A stretch of 64,000 nucleotides of DNA, from positions 1 to 64,000 of the forward strand of contig UQMR01000001.1 in the NCBI GenBank assembly GCA_900542255.1. The letters are read 5' to 3'. This document shows positions 51,299-60,042 of this stretch, one piece after another. The position numbers were made by a program, and so were the translations under genes. The notes below the pieces were generated by a model. That model did not search any database, was not told the DNA's origin, and saw only the letters and a list, made by a program, of their open reading frames with translations. How positions within the stretch are numbered: the first letter of the stretch is position 1; every line of letters starts with the position of its first letter. This stretch comes from an uncultured Porphyromonadaceae bacterium. GTDB lineage: Bacteria > Bacteroidota > Bacteroidia > Bacteroidales > Barnesiellaceae_A.

Positions 51299-53050
51299 TT
51301 AGTTGATGATTATTTTAACGGTGGCGGTACCCTCTTGCGAGGCAAGTGTTGCCAGATATATGCCCTTGCTGAGGTTGCAAGAAGATGCATTCCAAGTTAC
51401 ATAGTTGCTACCTTGCGGCATGACGCCGTTGTAGGCTGTTGTGACGAGTTTGCCTTGCATGTCGTAGATAGAGATGCTAACCGGTTGCTCTTTGGTGTTG
51501 ACAACTTGGAAGATGGCTTCGTCGTTTACGATGGTAGAGATTGCTCTGAACTGAGACATCTCGCTGCGTGTAGCCTTTACAGCTCCCGGCTCGGGATTGC
51601 CTAAGGTCATATTGCGATTGATGCGTTGCATGTATAGGCGGTCTACGTTGTTATCACTGCCGAGAACGCCATTGTCTTCCCATTTGGCTATCCAGTAATC
51701 GCCTTGGGCCATCGGGGTGACTTCGAGAGATGCTTTTTCAGAAACATTTTCTGTGAAGGCAAAAGGTTGCTCTTCCCAAACCGATTCGCCTGTTTCGCTA
51801 TTGAGCAGCATGGCATAGCATGTCACATCGCCAAAACCGTACGAGTGGTTCATCATGTAGAAGACTCCCATTTCGCCTTCTCCTCCCGGTTGCAAATCCA
51901 TATATGCAATCGGCTGTGTATCCATGGGGCACAGTTCAAGACCCTCTTCACCCCACAACAATTCTCCTTGCAGAGATACGCGTTGGGCTACCAATCGATA
52001 CCAATTTTGGTTGGCGTCTGTTTCGCGCCACAAAGCAATGAAGCTGTTTGTTTTCGAGTCGTAGCGGGCTGTGACATTGAAAGAACGCCAGTCGGCATAT
52101 CCCAGTTTCTGTGCCTCTTCACCGGCCGTAAATCCTAGTTCTCCGTTGGGTTTTACATAAGAAAGGTATGCCGATTCTATGTTGGTGTAGTAACGGTCGT
52201 CGTTCCAAGAAACGATGACGCCACCGTCGCCCGAAGGTTGTACGTCGAGGATAGTCCACAAGGGGATAGAACCGAATCCACCACGATAGATACGGGTATC
52301 CTCAGGCCATACGGGGGTACCGTCGAAGTCGATTTTCCGGGCATAGAGGTCTTGGTTAGAACCTTTGGCATAGACCAGAATAAACTGGTTGTCGCCGGCG
52401 TTTACCAGATAAGGGTACGTGTAGGTCGATGTGTTGTCCATGAGGCGTACGTCATCGGCATTCCACAACAGCTCACCGTCGTTCGATACACGTTGCATCT
52501 CTATGGCAAAGAGATTGCCGTTTAAGCGCATCCATGCAAAAACGTAACTGCCGTCTTCGAGTTGTATCACCTTCATGGCGGCACTCATCTCATAGGCTAT
52601 GGCGCCGTCTACAGCGATACCCTCATCACCCCAAAGCATTTCGCCCTCGGGGGAGACTTTATAGATGGTGTAGCTCAGGCGTTGCTCCTCTGAGGGAGAG
52701 TTGCGCAGGTCGTGTACCACAACAATGGCATTCCCGTCTTTGTCGACCATTATGAGTTGGTTTACAACCGTATAGGTCATGTTGCGCTCTTCTGAAACGA
52801 GAAGGCCCTCTTCGCCCAGAAGTTTCACGCCGGTAGAGTCTATGGCTTGTATGGTGGTGGCTACGGTTCCGTTTTGCGGATGATATACACAAAGCCATGT
52901 GGTGCCGTCCTCGCCTATTTGCATTTCGTTGGCATAGTAGCTTTTCCCATCGGGCCATGCCAGCATACTTTCTGATGGATTTGCATTCCATTGTGCCATT
53001 GCCATCAAGCATGTAATGGCACAGATACAAGAGAGTAGTCCTTTTTTCAT
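51299..53050 (-). CDS. Secreted repeat protein (beta-propeller-like) with T9SS sorting domain
   Basis: Predicted surface protein of unknown function, 583 aa, second gene of the operon, 19 nt upstream of the third. Signal peptide: ICAITCLMAMAQ. Blade-like repeats with the theme V-x-DGELLWxxxG recur: YKVSPEGEMLWGDEGIAV, QRVSNDGELLWNADDVRL, ARKIDFDGTPVWPEDTRI and AQRVSLQGELLWGEEGLELC. This suggests a beta-propeller of about six or seven blades. The tail (VSISIYDMQGKLVTTAY, LSKGIYLATLASQEGTATVK) is a type A sorting domain. No catalytic residues can be assigned. Confidence 0.78.
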   Translation of the reverse strand: MKKGLLSCICAITCLMAMAQWNANPSESMLAWPDGKSYYANEMQIGEDGTTWLCVYHPQNGTVATTIQAIDSTGVKLLGEEGLLVSEERNMTYTVVNQLIMVDKDGNAIVVVHDLRNSPSEEQRLSYTIYKVSPEGEMLWGDEGIAVDGAIAYEMSAAMKVIQLEDGSYVFAWMRLNGNLFAIEMQRVSNDGELLWNADDVRLMDNTSTYTYPYLVNAGDNQFILVYAKGSNQDLYARKIDFDGTPVWPEDTRIYRGGFGSIPLWTILDVQPSGDGGVIVSWNDDRYYTNIESAYLSYVKPNGELGFTAGEEAQKLGYADWRSFNVTARYDSKTNSFIALWRETDANQNWYRLVAQRVSLQGELLWGEEGLELCPMDTQPIAYMDLQPGGEGEMGVFYMMNHSYGFGDVTCYAMLLNSETGESVWEEQPFAFTENVSEKASLEVTPMAQGDYWIAKWEDNGVLGSDNNVDRLYMQRINRNMTLGNPEPGAVKATRSEMSQFRAISTIVNDEAIFQVVNTKEQPVSISIYDMQGKLVTTAYNGVMPQGSNYVTWNASSCNLSKGIYLATLASQEGTATVKIIIN

Positions 53051-53061
53051 AACACTGTGAT

Positions 53062-54756
53062 TTAGTTGGTTATTATTTTGAATATTTGTGTATCATCATT
53101 ACCTGTCGTTATTCTGATAATATATGCACCTTTCGATGTGACGGGTATGGCGGTTATGTTGTTGCCTTGCGCCATGAGGACTCCCGAGAGGTTGTATGCG
53201 GCAACGGCGTAATCATTTCCGGCGGAGGCGGGAGTGATGTTGATTTCCCGGGCCGACTTATTGTAGCTCACGGCGAAATCTCCTGACATCGCCAGCTTGT
53301 TTATGCCTGCCGTGGCCGATGTAGTGAAGAAAGAGCGGTATCCGTGCCCTGTTATTTCGAGTTGTTGGGCTACCAGGCCGTTGCTATCGTCATATAATTT
53401 GAAATATCCGCGGGGCGACTGTACGCCGTTGGCCCAGGCGTCGGTTACCTCGAAGCAGTATGTTTTGTCGGCTTCAAGCTCGGCAATTTCGTTGTACACC
53501 TCTTTCAGATTGGTTTCGTACGGGCCGTAATTGTAGATGATGTTGCCGTCGGCATCCTTGATGCACCAGGTGTTTTCATCGGCATAAAGGTCGGTGCGCA
53601 GCTCTATGAGTGTCTTGGGAGTCGAAACAGCCGGTCCTCTGAACGTTCCGTCGATGGTGTTTCCATCGTATGCCTCTCCGTTGACAGCTGTCAGTTGGAT
53701 AGAGTAGTCGTTGCTCGTTTCTATAAGAGAGGCTTGGTCTACCGGTACTTTGATATAGCTTGTTGCCAGAGGTGCAATTTCGCCCTCCCACAGGCATTGC
53801 ATAGTCGTACCGTTTACGGTTACGTCGAATTGAGCCGAGGACAGGGTTTCGTTAGATTTGTTGCGCAGGTAAAGTTCGTAGAAGTTAAATCCGTAGGTGC
53901 CTTGTACAGGTATGCGGTATGCCGATATCTCGGCCGCCAAAGGCAGTTCTAATCCTTCGCAGGTGGGTTTTACGCCGGTAACATTCAAAACATCGGTTTT
54001 GTCATTGGCGATGAATACGATTACTTCCAGCTCGGCAGGTTCTACGGCTACGTCGTTGATGTATTCAGGAACGGTGTATGTATAATCTTTTGTAAAGTAG
54101 GTGCCGGCTGTGCAGTCGCTTATCGTATCACCCCACAGCGGAGTCAGGTAGTCGCGCAACATGTGTTGGTGTACATAGTCAGAACCTACGCCGCCACCGC
54201 TCTGCGGGCCCTTGATGTTGTTTTGGGTAAGGGCGACAGTGAGCAGATTCTGTTCTGCATCTACATCCGATGTGTAGTATCCCTCTACGTGTACCGACAG
54301 TTGAGCGTCTGCTGCCGAGTAGGTGGCTGTCACAAACAGGTTTACAGGTGCGTCTTCTTGGTGTATCTCTTTGGCGCAGAGAGTCCAGTTGCTGCGTGAC
54401 ATGATAGGAATGGAACCTGCAAATATGTGGCGGTTAATCATGCCGCAAGGGTATCCGCTGCCGGCAACGAAGGTGGCATCGAGCGTCTCACCCTCTTCGG
54501 TGCGAAAATCGGGTTGGTCGGGGAAGGGTGATGCGTAGTATCCGCTGTGTATGGCTATGGCGTAGACCGTATGCTCTTGTGCCAATAGCAGGTTGGCAAC
54601 TATTTTATGTGCATCGGGGCAATTGCCGCAATTGATTCCCGTAAATTCTTCTAACAGGGCATTCTTGGGTTGTACTTCTGTGGATACTTGGTATTGCGCA
54701 ACACCAGCGTTGCATATAAGTAACATGGAGGCAAGAAAAAGGTAGTAATTTTTCAT
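53062..54756 (-). CDS. Omp28-related secreted protein with T9SS sorting domain
   Basis: Omp28 of Porphyromonas gingivalis is an outer-membrane protein proposed as an adhesin. The protein is 564 aa, first gene of a three-gene operon. Signal peptide: SMLLICNAGVAQ. The thioredoxin-like N-terminal domain starts LLEEFTGINCGNCPDAHKI, with a CGNC pair at residues 43-46, and continues VYAIAIHSGYYASPFPDQPD. A jelly-roll-like middle part and a beta-rich segment (YCFEVTDAWANGVQSPRGYF) follow. The tail (YAVAAYNLSGVLMAQGN, SKGAYIIRITTGNDDTQIFK) is a type A sorting domain. The gene is longer than Omp28 itself because of the added C-terminal parts. It lies opposite a membrane TPR/HTH regulator. Confidence 0.82.
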   Translation of the reverse strand: MKNYYLFLASMLLICNAGVAQYQVSTEVQPKNALLEEFTGINCGNCPDAHKIVANLLLAQEHTVYAIAIHSGYYASPFPDQPDFRTEEGETLDATFVAGSGYPCGMINRHIFAGSIPIMSRSNWTLCAKEIHQEDAPVNLFVTATYSAADAQLSVHVEGYYTSDVDAEQNLLTVALTQNNIKGPQSGGGVGSDYVHQHMLRDYLTPLWGDTISDCTAGTYFTKDYTYTVPEYINDVAVEPAELEVIVFIANDKTDVLNVTGVKPTCEGLELPLAAEISAYRIPVQGTYGFNFYELYLRNKSNETLSSAQFDVTVNGTTMQCLWEGEIAPLATSYIKVPVDQASLIETSNDYSIQLTAVNGEAYDGNTIDGTFRGPAVSTPKTLIELRTDLYADENTWCIKDADGNIIYNYGPYETNLKEVYNEIAELEADKTYCFEVTDAWANGVQSPRGYFKLYDDSNGLVAQQLEITGHGYRSFFTTSATAGINKLAMSGDFAVSYNKSAREINITPASAGNDYAVAAYNLSGVLMAQGNNITAIPVTSKGAYIIRITTGNDDTQIFKIITN

Positions 54757-54787
54757 ATTGCTGATTTTTGTGTTCTTTTCTCTGTTG

Positions 54788-54795
54788 CAAGTATA
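54788..54795 (-). promoter_or_regulatory. Candidate -7 element of the T9SS cargo operon
   Basis: TATACTTG on the minus strand, one mismatch from TAnnTTTG, 32 nt before the ATG at 54756. Confidence 0.45.
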
Positions 54796-54846
54796 ATTAA
54801 TTTATAAAATAATGGTCGATTACACGCTACGTCTTTACTACTGCAA

Positions 54847-54887
54847 TATATATAAATGCCGTATAAATACTACGGCATTTATATATA
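54847..54887. repeat. 17-bp perfect palindrome between divergent promoters
   Basis: 54847-54863 pairs with 54871-54887 around a TAAATAC loop; the core is AAATGCCGTA with TACGGCATTT. It sits between the cargo operon promoter and that of the regulator gene, and neither flank has a gene end, so it is more likely an operator or binding site than a terminator. Confidence 0.7.
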
Positions 54888-54966
54888 ATAATCAAATAAT
54901 CAATTTATTAAATAACCGTTTTGTAAATCTTTCGTGATACAGTCGAGATGGAATTGATATTTTATC

Positions 54967-54996
54967 TTTGTTTGTAGCAATTATTTCGTATATTTG
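54967..54996 (+). promoter_or_regulatory. Promoter of the TPR/HTH regulator gene
   Basis: TTTG (54967-54970), 18 nt, TATATTTG (54989-54996), 32 nt before the GTG start. A second -7-like element, TATCTTTG, lies at 54963-54970. Confidence 0.65.
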
Positions 54997-55028
54997 TCGC
55001 TATAATACTGCAAATAATAAAAATATAG

Positions 55029-56831
55029 GTGCGCACTACTACTCCATATCACACGTTATTACGGTTTTTAACAATCGCTACATTGTTGATTTTTTGTCAT
55101 TTAGGCTGTTATGCGCTTACCCCTGATATAAAGCAGGAGATATTGACGAGAGCTTCTGATTTGATAGATGACAATGAGAATAACAGTGTTGTAATGCAGC
55201 ATAAGATAGATTCTATGGGCAAATTGGACAACTTGCCCGATAGTATCTTCTTTTCGTTTGTTGTAGATAATGTGGGCGAATATTTTAGGCAGCAAGGCCG
55301 GCAATCGGCTGCCGTGGAGCTCTTTTCTATGTTGGCCGGAACTTTGGAGCAAGGGAAATGCCCTCCTGCGACACTGCTGAGATTGTATATACCCTTGGGT
55401 GCAGCATTGGAGGAGGTGGGCATGTGGAATAATGCCATGGAGTATTACCACAAGGCTCTTGCTATTGCCGAAGAGCAAGGGTTGAAGTCGAATGCGGCGA
55501 AAATCTATAATAATATTGGAGCCGCCTATTTCCGGAGCGATGTAAGCATGGCCGAGAGTTATTTTAGGAAAGCTCTTGATATAAACGAAAAAGTGGGCGA
55601 TAAGAAAGAGTTGTGCCTGAATTATAATAACCTGGCAGGCGCCGCCATGAAGCAGGACCGGTATGACGAGGCATTGGACTATATGCTTGATGCCTTGCAG
55701 CTTATCAGTAAAAGCGAGGATGCCTACTTCTATCATTTTATGCAGTGCAATATAGCGTCTCTGTATATGCTGAAAGGCGAAGATTATCTGGCTATTTCCT
55801 ATCTGCAAAACGCTGTTGAGTATCACCGGCGGGAGGGTAATTTGCTCGACCTTATACAGTGTTATAATATGCTTGCCGAGGCATACGAGAAGCTGGGCAA
55901 CATGAACGAAGCCTTCTATTATATAAAGCTATCGGAGAAGGAGTTGGCATCGGTTGCCAATCGGGATTTCGAGGCGAATATGAGCATCATCCTTTCCCGG
56001 TTTTACAGTCGCCGCAATAATTTTGAAAAGGCATATAGCTTGTTGCTGAGGGCTACCGAGTTGCGAGACTCGTTGACAAAGGTCAACGATATGAAGAAGA
56101 TAGACAACTTGGAGCAGATATACAATAACGAGCAGAAATTGCGCGAGAATGCTCTGTTGATAAGTGAGATGCAGTTGCATAAGTTGGAGGACGACCGCCG
56201 TGTGACGGTGATTGTTATCATTATAATACTGCTCGCCCTGGTGGTAGTTTTCCTGATTGTGCGTACCCGCTTGCGGGATAAGTTACATAAAACAAAGGAG
56301 GAGTTGGCCATGCAGCAGATAGCCTTGTCGGAAAAAGAGAAGGAGCTGCAACGCATCAAAGAGCAGGAGCTGAATAAGACAATCGACCAGAAGAACCGCG
56401 AGCTGTCGAGTTATGCTCTCTCCTATACCAAGGATAATGAATTCTATGACCATATCTGCGATGAGTTGAAGCAGATTCTACTCGAAATAAATCCGCGCGA
56501 TAAACTGCATAAGGAGCGCCTGCGCAAGATACTTTCGGAGTTGAAACACCATGAAGGAAGCGATAACTGGCAAGAATTTCGCCTCTACTTCGAGCAGGTA
56601 CATCCGTCGTTCTATGATTCGTTGGATGAGATATCTCCCGGCATTACTCAGCGGCAAAAAAGGCTTTGCGCTCTGTTGTATATAGGCCTTTCTACCAAAG
56701 AGATTGCCTCTATCACATTCCGGGAGGTTCGCAGTGTAGAGTCGGCCCGAAACCGTTTGCGCAGAAAGCTCGGTATCCCGACCGAGGAGACGATTCATGA
56801 ATTTTTGTCGAAGAGGTTGCAGGGAGAATGA
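55029..56831 (+). CDS. Membrane TPR protein with C-terminal LuxR-type HTH, putative regulator
   Basis: Predicted membrane-bound transcription regulator, 600 aa. A hydrophobic N-terminal signal (FLTIATLLIFCHLGCYALTP) leads to a periplasmic stretch of TPR repeats at about 110-330 (MEYYHKALAIAEEQGLKSNA, LNYNNLAGAAMKQDRYDEAL, QCYNMLAEAYEKLGNMNEAF). One membrane helix at about 393-417 is followed by a coiled coil (LAMQQIALSEKEKELQRIKE). A cytoplasmic HTH closes the protein at about 535-590 (RQKRLCALLYIGLSTKEIAS, REVRSVESARNRLRRKLGI). The start codon is GTG at 55029; no ATG fits as well. This architecture occurs in Bacteroidota one-component systems. It is divergent from a T9SS cargo operon with a 17-bp palindrome between, so that operon is the likely target (inference). 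Confidence 0.85.
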   Translation: MRTTTPYHTLLRFLTIATLLIFCHLGCYALTPDIKQEILTRASDLIDDNENNSVVMQHKIDSMGKLDNLPDSIFFSFVVDNVGEYFRQQGRQSAAVELFSMLAGTLEQGKCPPATLLRLYIPLGAALEEVGMWNNAMEYYHKALAIAEEQGLKSNAAKIYNNIGAAYFRSDVSMAESYFRKALDINEKVGDKKELCLNYNNLAGAAMKQDRYDEALDYMLDALQLISKSEDAYFYHFMQCNIASLYMLKGEDYLAISYLQNAVEYHRREGNLLDLIQCYNMLAEAYEKLGNMNEAFYYIKLSEKELASVANRDFEANMSIILSRFYSRRNNFEKAYSLLLRATELRDSLTKVNDMKKIDNLEQIYNNEQKLRENALLISEMQLHKLEDDRRVTVIVIIIILLALVVVFLIVRTRLRDKLHKTKEELAMQQIALSEKEKELQRIKEQELNKTIDQKNRELSSYALSYTKDNEFYDHICDELKQILLEINPRDKLHKERLRKILSELKHHEGSDNWQEFRLYFEQVHPSFYDSLDEISPGITQRQKRLCALLYIGLSTKEIASITFREVRSVESARNRLRRKLGIPTEETIHEFLSKRLQGE

Positions 56832-57060
56832 ATAGACCTGTCGTAGATTGCTCTGATATCCACTGCTCTCTACCATTGTGATTATGTGGCAGGAGTATCC
56901 CCCTTTCCCTGTTCCGGTCTGCCCTGCGCCGGGTTGTACCGGATGCTGTCTAAGGAAGAGAAGGTGGTAGGGAGTGGCATCTCTGTTTCCGCTTTTTCGT
57001 CTGTTGTAGACAAGTCATTCTCCTTTCCGGGTGCAGCCTGTTGGGGTTGCGCCGAAACGT

Positions 57061-57098
57061 AAAAAAGCGGAGCGGCTCACAAGGCCGCTCCGCTTTTT
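57061..57098. terminator. Bidirectional terminator between the regulator and the TPR lipoprotein genes
   Basis: An 11-bp G+C stem (AGCGGAGCGGC with its complement) flanked by A6 and T5, so it works on both strands. It ends 18 nt past the stop of the minus-strand gene. Confidence 0.9.
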
Positions 57099-57116
57099 CG
57101 GTATATAAATGTTTAC

Positions 57117-58793
57117 TTAGATTCCGGCAACGTTATATTTGGCAAATTCCAGGTCGTTGCTTGCTTTCTCTTTCATTGTGGGGTCGAGACGGAATGACTG
57201 ACGCAGGTTGGAGCGAACCATCTGTTCGTTGTTGGTGCGTGCGCCCAAAACAGCTTGCAGATAGTAGGTGGTAGCATCGGGAGCCGAAATGCCTGCGAGA
57301 GTATTGCGGGCCTTGTTGTAATCGTTCACCAAGATTTGTGCAAGAGCGGCATTGTTGCTCTTTGCTTCGCCAAAAGCTTTCACGGCAGCCTTATAGTCGC
57401 CTTTCTTGATGTAATAAACGCCTAATGCTTCGTTTACTTCGGGTACGTTACCGGCTTTGCCGAATTGGGCGGCAGCCTCGTCGTAGTTGCCCTCTTTCAT
57501 GGCGATGAGGCCTTTGTTCATGTCGACCTCTGCCGATTGCGGAGCCTTTTGAGCTGCTGTGTTGAAGCATTTTTCGGCCTCGTTGTATTGTCCGGCTTTG
57601 TACATCATCATACCGAGGTTGTTATATCCACGGTAGTCTTCGGGATATATCTCAACGACTTTGCGGTATATTTCGGTTTTAGCGGCATCGCTCTTTTCGA
57701 GTGTGGCGGCATAGAGCAACTCGTCAACATTGAGAGCCGAGGGGTTGCTGTGAGCCAGCGACGAAATCTCTTCGTCCGATTTGCCGATAACGTTGATAGA
57801 GGCCGTGATGCGCGAACGACGCAATTGCGGCAATATCTCTTCTGCCAGGTCGCTGTATACCGACGAGAGGTTCTTTATCTCACGCTCTCTTTGCTCGGGG
57901 TCGCTATACATTTCGAGGACGCGCAAGATGAGGTTCTTGTCTTGTATGTCGGAAGCTGCAACCAGCTCTTTGAAGCCATCCCAGTCTTGTGCTGTAAATT
58001 CGGCAGTGAGGTCGGCCTTGACGTCGTCCTTCTTCCACTGCGATTTCATGTATTTTACAGTATTCTCCTCGCGGTTTTCGGCCAGGCGGGTGTTGAGTTC
58101 TACACCACCATCGGGCGAAGCGTAAGAAGAGATATTTACATTTTCTACTTCACGGTTTTCGGCGGTGGTAGCATCTTTGATTTGTTGGTGGAGAGTTTGC
58201 ATCTCGGCCGATTTCATCTCAGAAGCCCTGATGTTGGCTTGTTGTATGAGGAATTTTATATCGGCAGAGTAGGTCTCCTTGATGATGCGTTGGAACTTGT
58301 CGGGCGTGATGGCGGGCGTTACTTTGCCGGCATCGGCCATTTCAGATGTCGCAATTACACCTTCGGCAACCTTTACACGGGGAAGTTCGTATGTCTTGGA
58401 GCCTTGTTGTACGGTAAATGCGAGATAGAGCGACGATTTCTGCATCTCGGGAATGTAAGTAAAGTTGGCAGGTATCGTGACAACACCACCGGCTTTGTAT
58501 TGGATGGTGGGGTCGTTGCCTTGTACTTTCTCGCCTTGGAAGGTTTGAGAGGCCGATGCTGTTTCGCCAGCGCTGTATACCAGATAGGGGGTTACGGTAA
58601 CAACGGCTTTTTTATTGAAATACTTTTCGGGGAAAGTACCGGTGATAGTAGCCGATACCATACCGCCTTTGGCTTCAAGGGGCGACGGATTTACTTTGAA
58701 ATAATCGGCCGTGAGCGGAGCCATCTCCTTGTTACAGCTTACCAATGTCATTAGGCAAAGGCAAAGCAGTGAGAATGTTAACTTTTTAGTCAT
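57117..58793 (-). CDS. TPR-containing lipoprotein with OmpA-like segment
   Basis: Predicted envelope lipoprotein, 558 aa, function unknown. The ATG at 58793 gives a clean lipoprotein signal ending in LMTLVSC (Cys20); an ATG four codons upstream is less likely. Residues 20-170 are beta-rich (TADYFKVNPSPLEAKGGMVS, VVTVTPYLVYSAGE). The middle has VNISSYASPDGGVELNTRLA with ENREENTVKYM, which resembles the peptidoglycan-binding OmpA fold. The C-terminal third holds TPR repeats (RGYNNLGMMMYKAGQYNEAE, DMNKGLIAMKEGNYDEAAAQ, VYYIKKGDYKAAVKAFGEAK). It may tie the outer membrane to peptidoglycan and act as a scaffold. Monocistronic, with TATTTTTG upstream and a shared terminator downstream. Confidence 0.8.
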   Translation of the reverse strand: MTKKLTFSLLCLCLMTLVSCNKEMAPLTADYFKVNPSPLEAKGGMVSATITGTFPEKYFNKKAVVTVTPYLVYSAGETASASQTFQGEKVQGNDPTIQYKAGGVVTIPANFTYIPEMQKSSLYLAFTVQQGSKTYELPRVKVAEGVIATSEMADAGKVTPAITPDKFQRIIKETYSADIKFLIQQANIRASEMKSAEMQTLHQQIKDATTAENREVENVNISSYASPDGGVELNTRLAENREENTVKYMKSQWKKDDVKADLTAEFTAQDWDGFKELVAASDIQDKNLILRVLEMYSDPEQREREIKNLSSVYSDLAEEILPQLRRSRITASINVIGKSDEEISSLAHSNPSALNVDELLYAATLEKSDAAKTEIYRKVVEIYPEDYRGYNNLGMMMYKAGQYNEAEKCFNTAAQKAPQSAEVDMNKGLIAMKEGNYDEAAAQFGKAGNVPEVNEALGVYYIKKGDYKAAVKAFGEAKSNNAALAQILVNDYNKARNTLAGISAPDATTYYLQAVLGARTNNEQMVRSNLRQSFRLDPTMKEKASNDLEFAKYNVAGI

Positions 58794-58860
58794 AATGTTG
58801 TGCATATAAGGTTTGTAATGTTTCTTGGTTTTATCTTGCTGTAACGTACATTTTGTCGGA

Positions 58861-58868
58861 CAAAAATA
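58861..58868 (-). promoter_or_regulatory. Promoter -7 element of the TPR lipoprotein gene
   Basis: TATTTTTG on the minus strand matches TAnnTTTG, 68 nt before the ATG. Confidence 0.55.
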
Positions 58869-58934
58869 TATAAAAGCTCATGGATTGAGGGGGCTGAGGT
58901 GCGTTTTTTTTCTTAATTATCTATAAACGTTAAG

Positions 58935-59858
58935 CTAAATATTGTTGTTGTACATTCTATTGCGGGGGTGATGGCTGATAATCTCCTGACGCAAAAAGCT
59001 TTGGTCTAAATGGACGTATATCTCGGTCGTAGTGATACTTTCGTGTCCCAGCATTTGTTGTATGGCGCGCAGGTTAGCCCCGTTTTCGAGCAAATGCGTT
59101 GCAAATGAGTGACGTAGCGTATGTGGGCTCACTTTTTTGGTAATGCCGCAAGCGCAACAGGCATCGCGGATAATGAAAAATATCATTACGCGGGAGAGGT
59201 GCTTTCCCCGGCGATTGAGGAAAAGGTAGTCCTCTTCGCCCGGTTTTATCTCTGTGCCGTTGCGGTCGGGGAGGTATAGTTTTATTTCGTGTATGGCCTC
59301 TTGTGAGATAGGGACGAGCCGTTGCTTGCCCCCTTTTCCTTCGACGCGGATATACTCCTCGTCGAAATATATTTGGGATAATTTCAGGTTTACGAGTTCC
59401 GAGACACGCAGCCCGCAGCTGTACAGAGTCTCTAAGATGGCGCGGTTGCGTTGCCCCTCGGGCGAAGTGCGGTCTATCGACTCTATCAGCTGGTCTATCT
59501 CCTCTACCGAAAGTATCTCGGGCAGGTGCCGGCCTATCTGCGGGGTCTCTATCAGTGCCGAGGGGTCGTCGGCGATGTATCCTTCGAGCCGCAGGAACTT
59601 GAAGAAAGATTTTACCCCCGAGATGATGCGGGCTTGCGACCGGGCGCCTATGCCGAGGTCTTGCAGGGTGCAGACAAAAGAGTGCAGGTGCTCGCATCTT
59701 ACTTCGTCCCACGTAAGAGAAGCATCGTCGAGAAATCTTTCCAGCTTTTCCAAATCATCGGTATAGCCGGCAATGGTATTCTCCGACAGTCCCTTTTCGA
59801 GTCGCAGATAAGCAATGTATTTTTTTCTCAAATTCTCTTTTTTCTTGGCGGTGGTCAT
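58935..59858 (-). CDS. xerD: Site-specific tyrosine recombinase XerD
   Basis: With XerC it resolves chromosome dimers at dif. The protein is 307 aa, the usual length, with the SAM-like N-terminal core-binding domain (KYIAYLRLEKGLSENTIAGY) and the catalytic domain. The catalytic residues are Arg near 148 (SCGLRVSELVNL), Lys in VEGKGGKQRLVP, His-x-x-Arg near 244-247 (SPHTLRHSFATHL), His in MLGHESITTTEIY and Tyr near 279 (TTEIYVHL). The upstream in-frame Met at 59945 overlaps the promoter, so MTTAKKK at 59858 is used. It is divergent from aroQ. XerD rather than a mobile-element integrase follows from length, context and the clean Xer pattern. Confidence 0.9.
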   Translation of the reverse strand: MTTAKKKENLRKKYIAYLRLEKGLSENTIAGYTDDLEKLERFLDDASLTWDEVRCEHLHSFVCTLQDLGIGARSQARIISGVKSFFKFLRLEGYIADDPSALIETPQIGRHLPEILSVEEIDQLIESIDRTSPEGQRNRAILETLYSCGLRVSELVNLKLSQIYFDEEYIRVEGKGGKQRLVPISQEAIHEIKLYLPDRNGTEIKPGEEDYLFLNRRGKHLSRVMIFFIIRDACCACGITKKVSPHTLRHSFATHLLENGANLRAIQQMLGHESITTTEIYVHLDQSFLRQEIISHHPRNRMYNNNI

Positions 59859-59942
59859 ATAGCAGTATCCCGAAAAAACTGTAATTTTGTGCCGAATTTG
59901 CGGTCTTGTTCTTTGGCGCATTTGACGAGAAGCATCTCTCTG

Positions 59943-59974
59943 CAAAAGTAGCTAATGCGGCTTGTTTCTGCAAA
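59943..59974 (-). promoter_or_regulatory. Promoter of xerD
   Basis: The minus strand has TTTG, 20 nt, TACTTTTG (59950-59943), a full match to both boxes, 85 nt before the xerD ATG. Confidence 0.68.
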
Positions 59975-60042
59975 GATATGGTGCAGTTTTGCAGCTCTTG
60001 CGATATGGTCGCAGTCATAAGAATAACCAAACAAGAGGTGTT

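Noticed and set aside
57465-58754. 429-codon open frame antisense to the TPR lipoprotein gene
   Set aside because: No recognisable protein; the minus-strand lipoprotein accounts for the DNA and has promoter and terminator.
58935-59858. Integrase of a mobile element
   Set aside because: Length, catalytic pattern and the conserved position beside aroQ fit chromosomal XerD.
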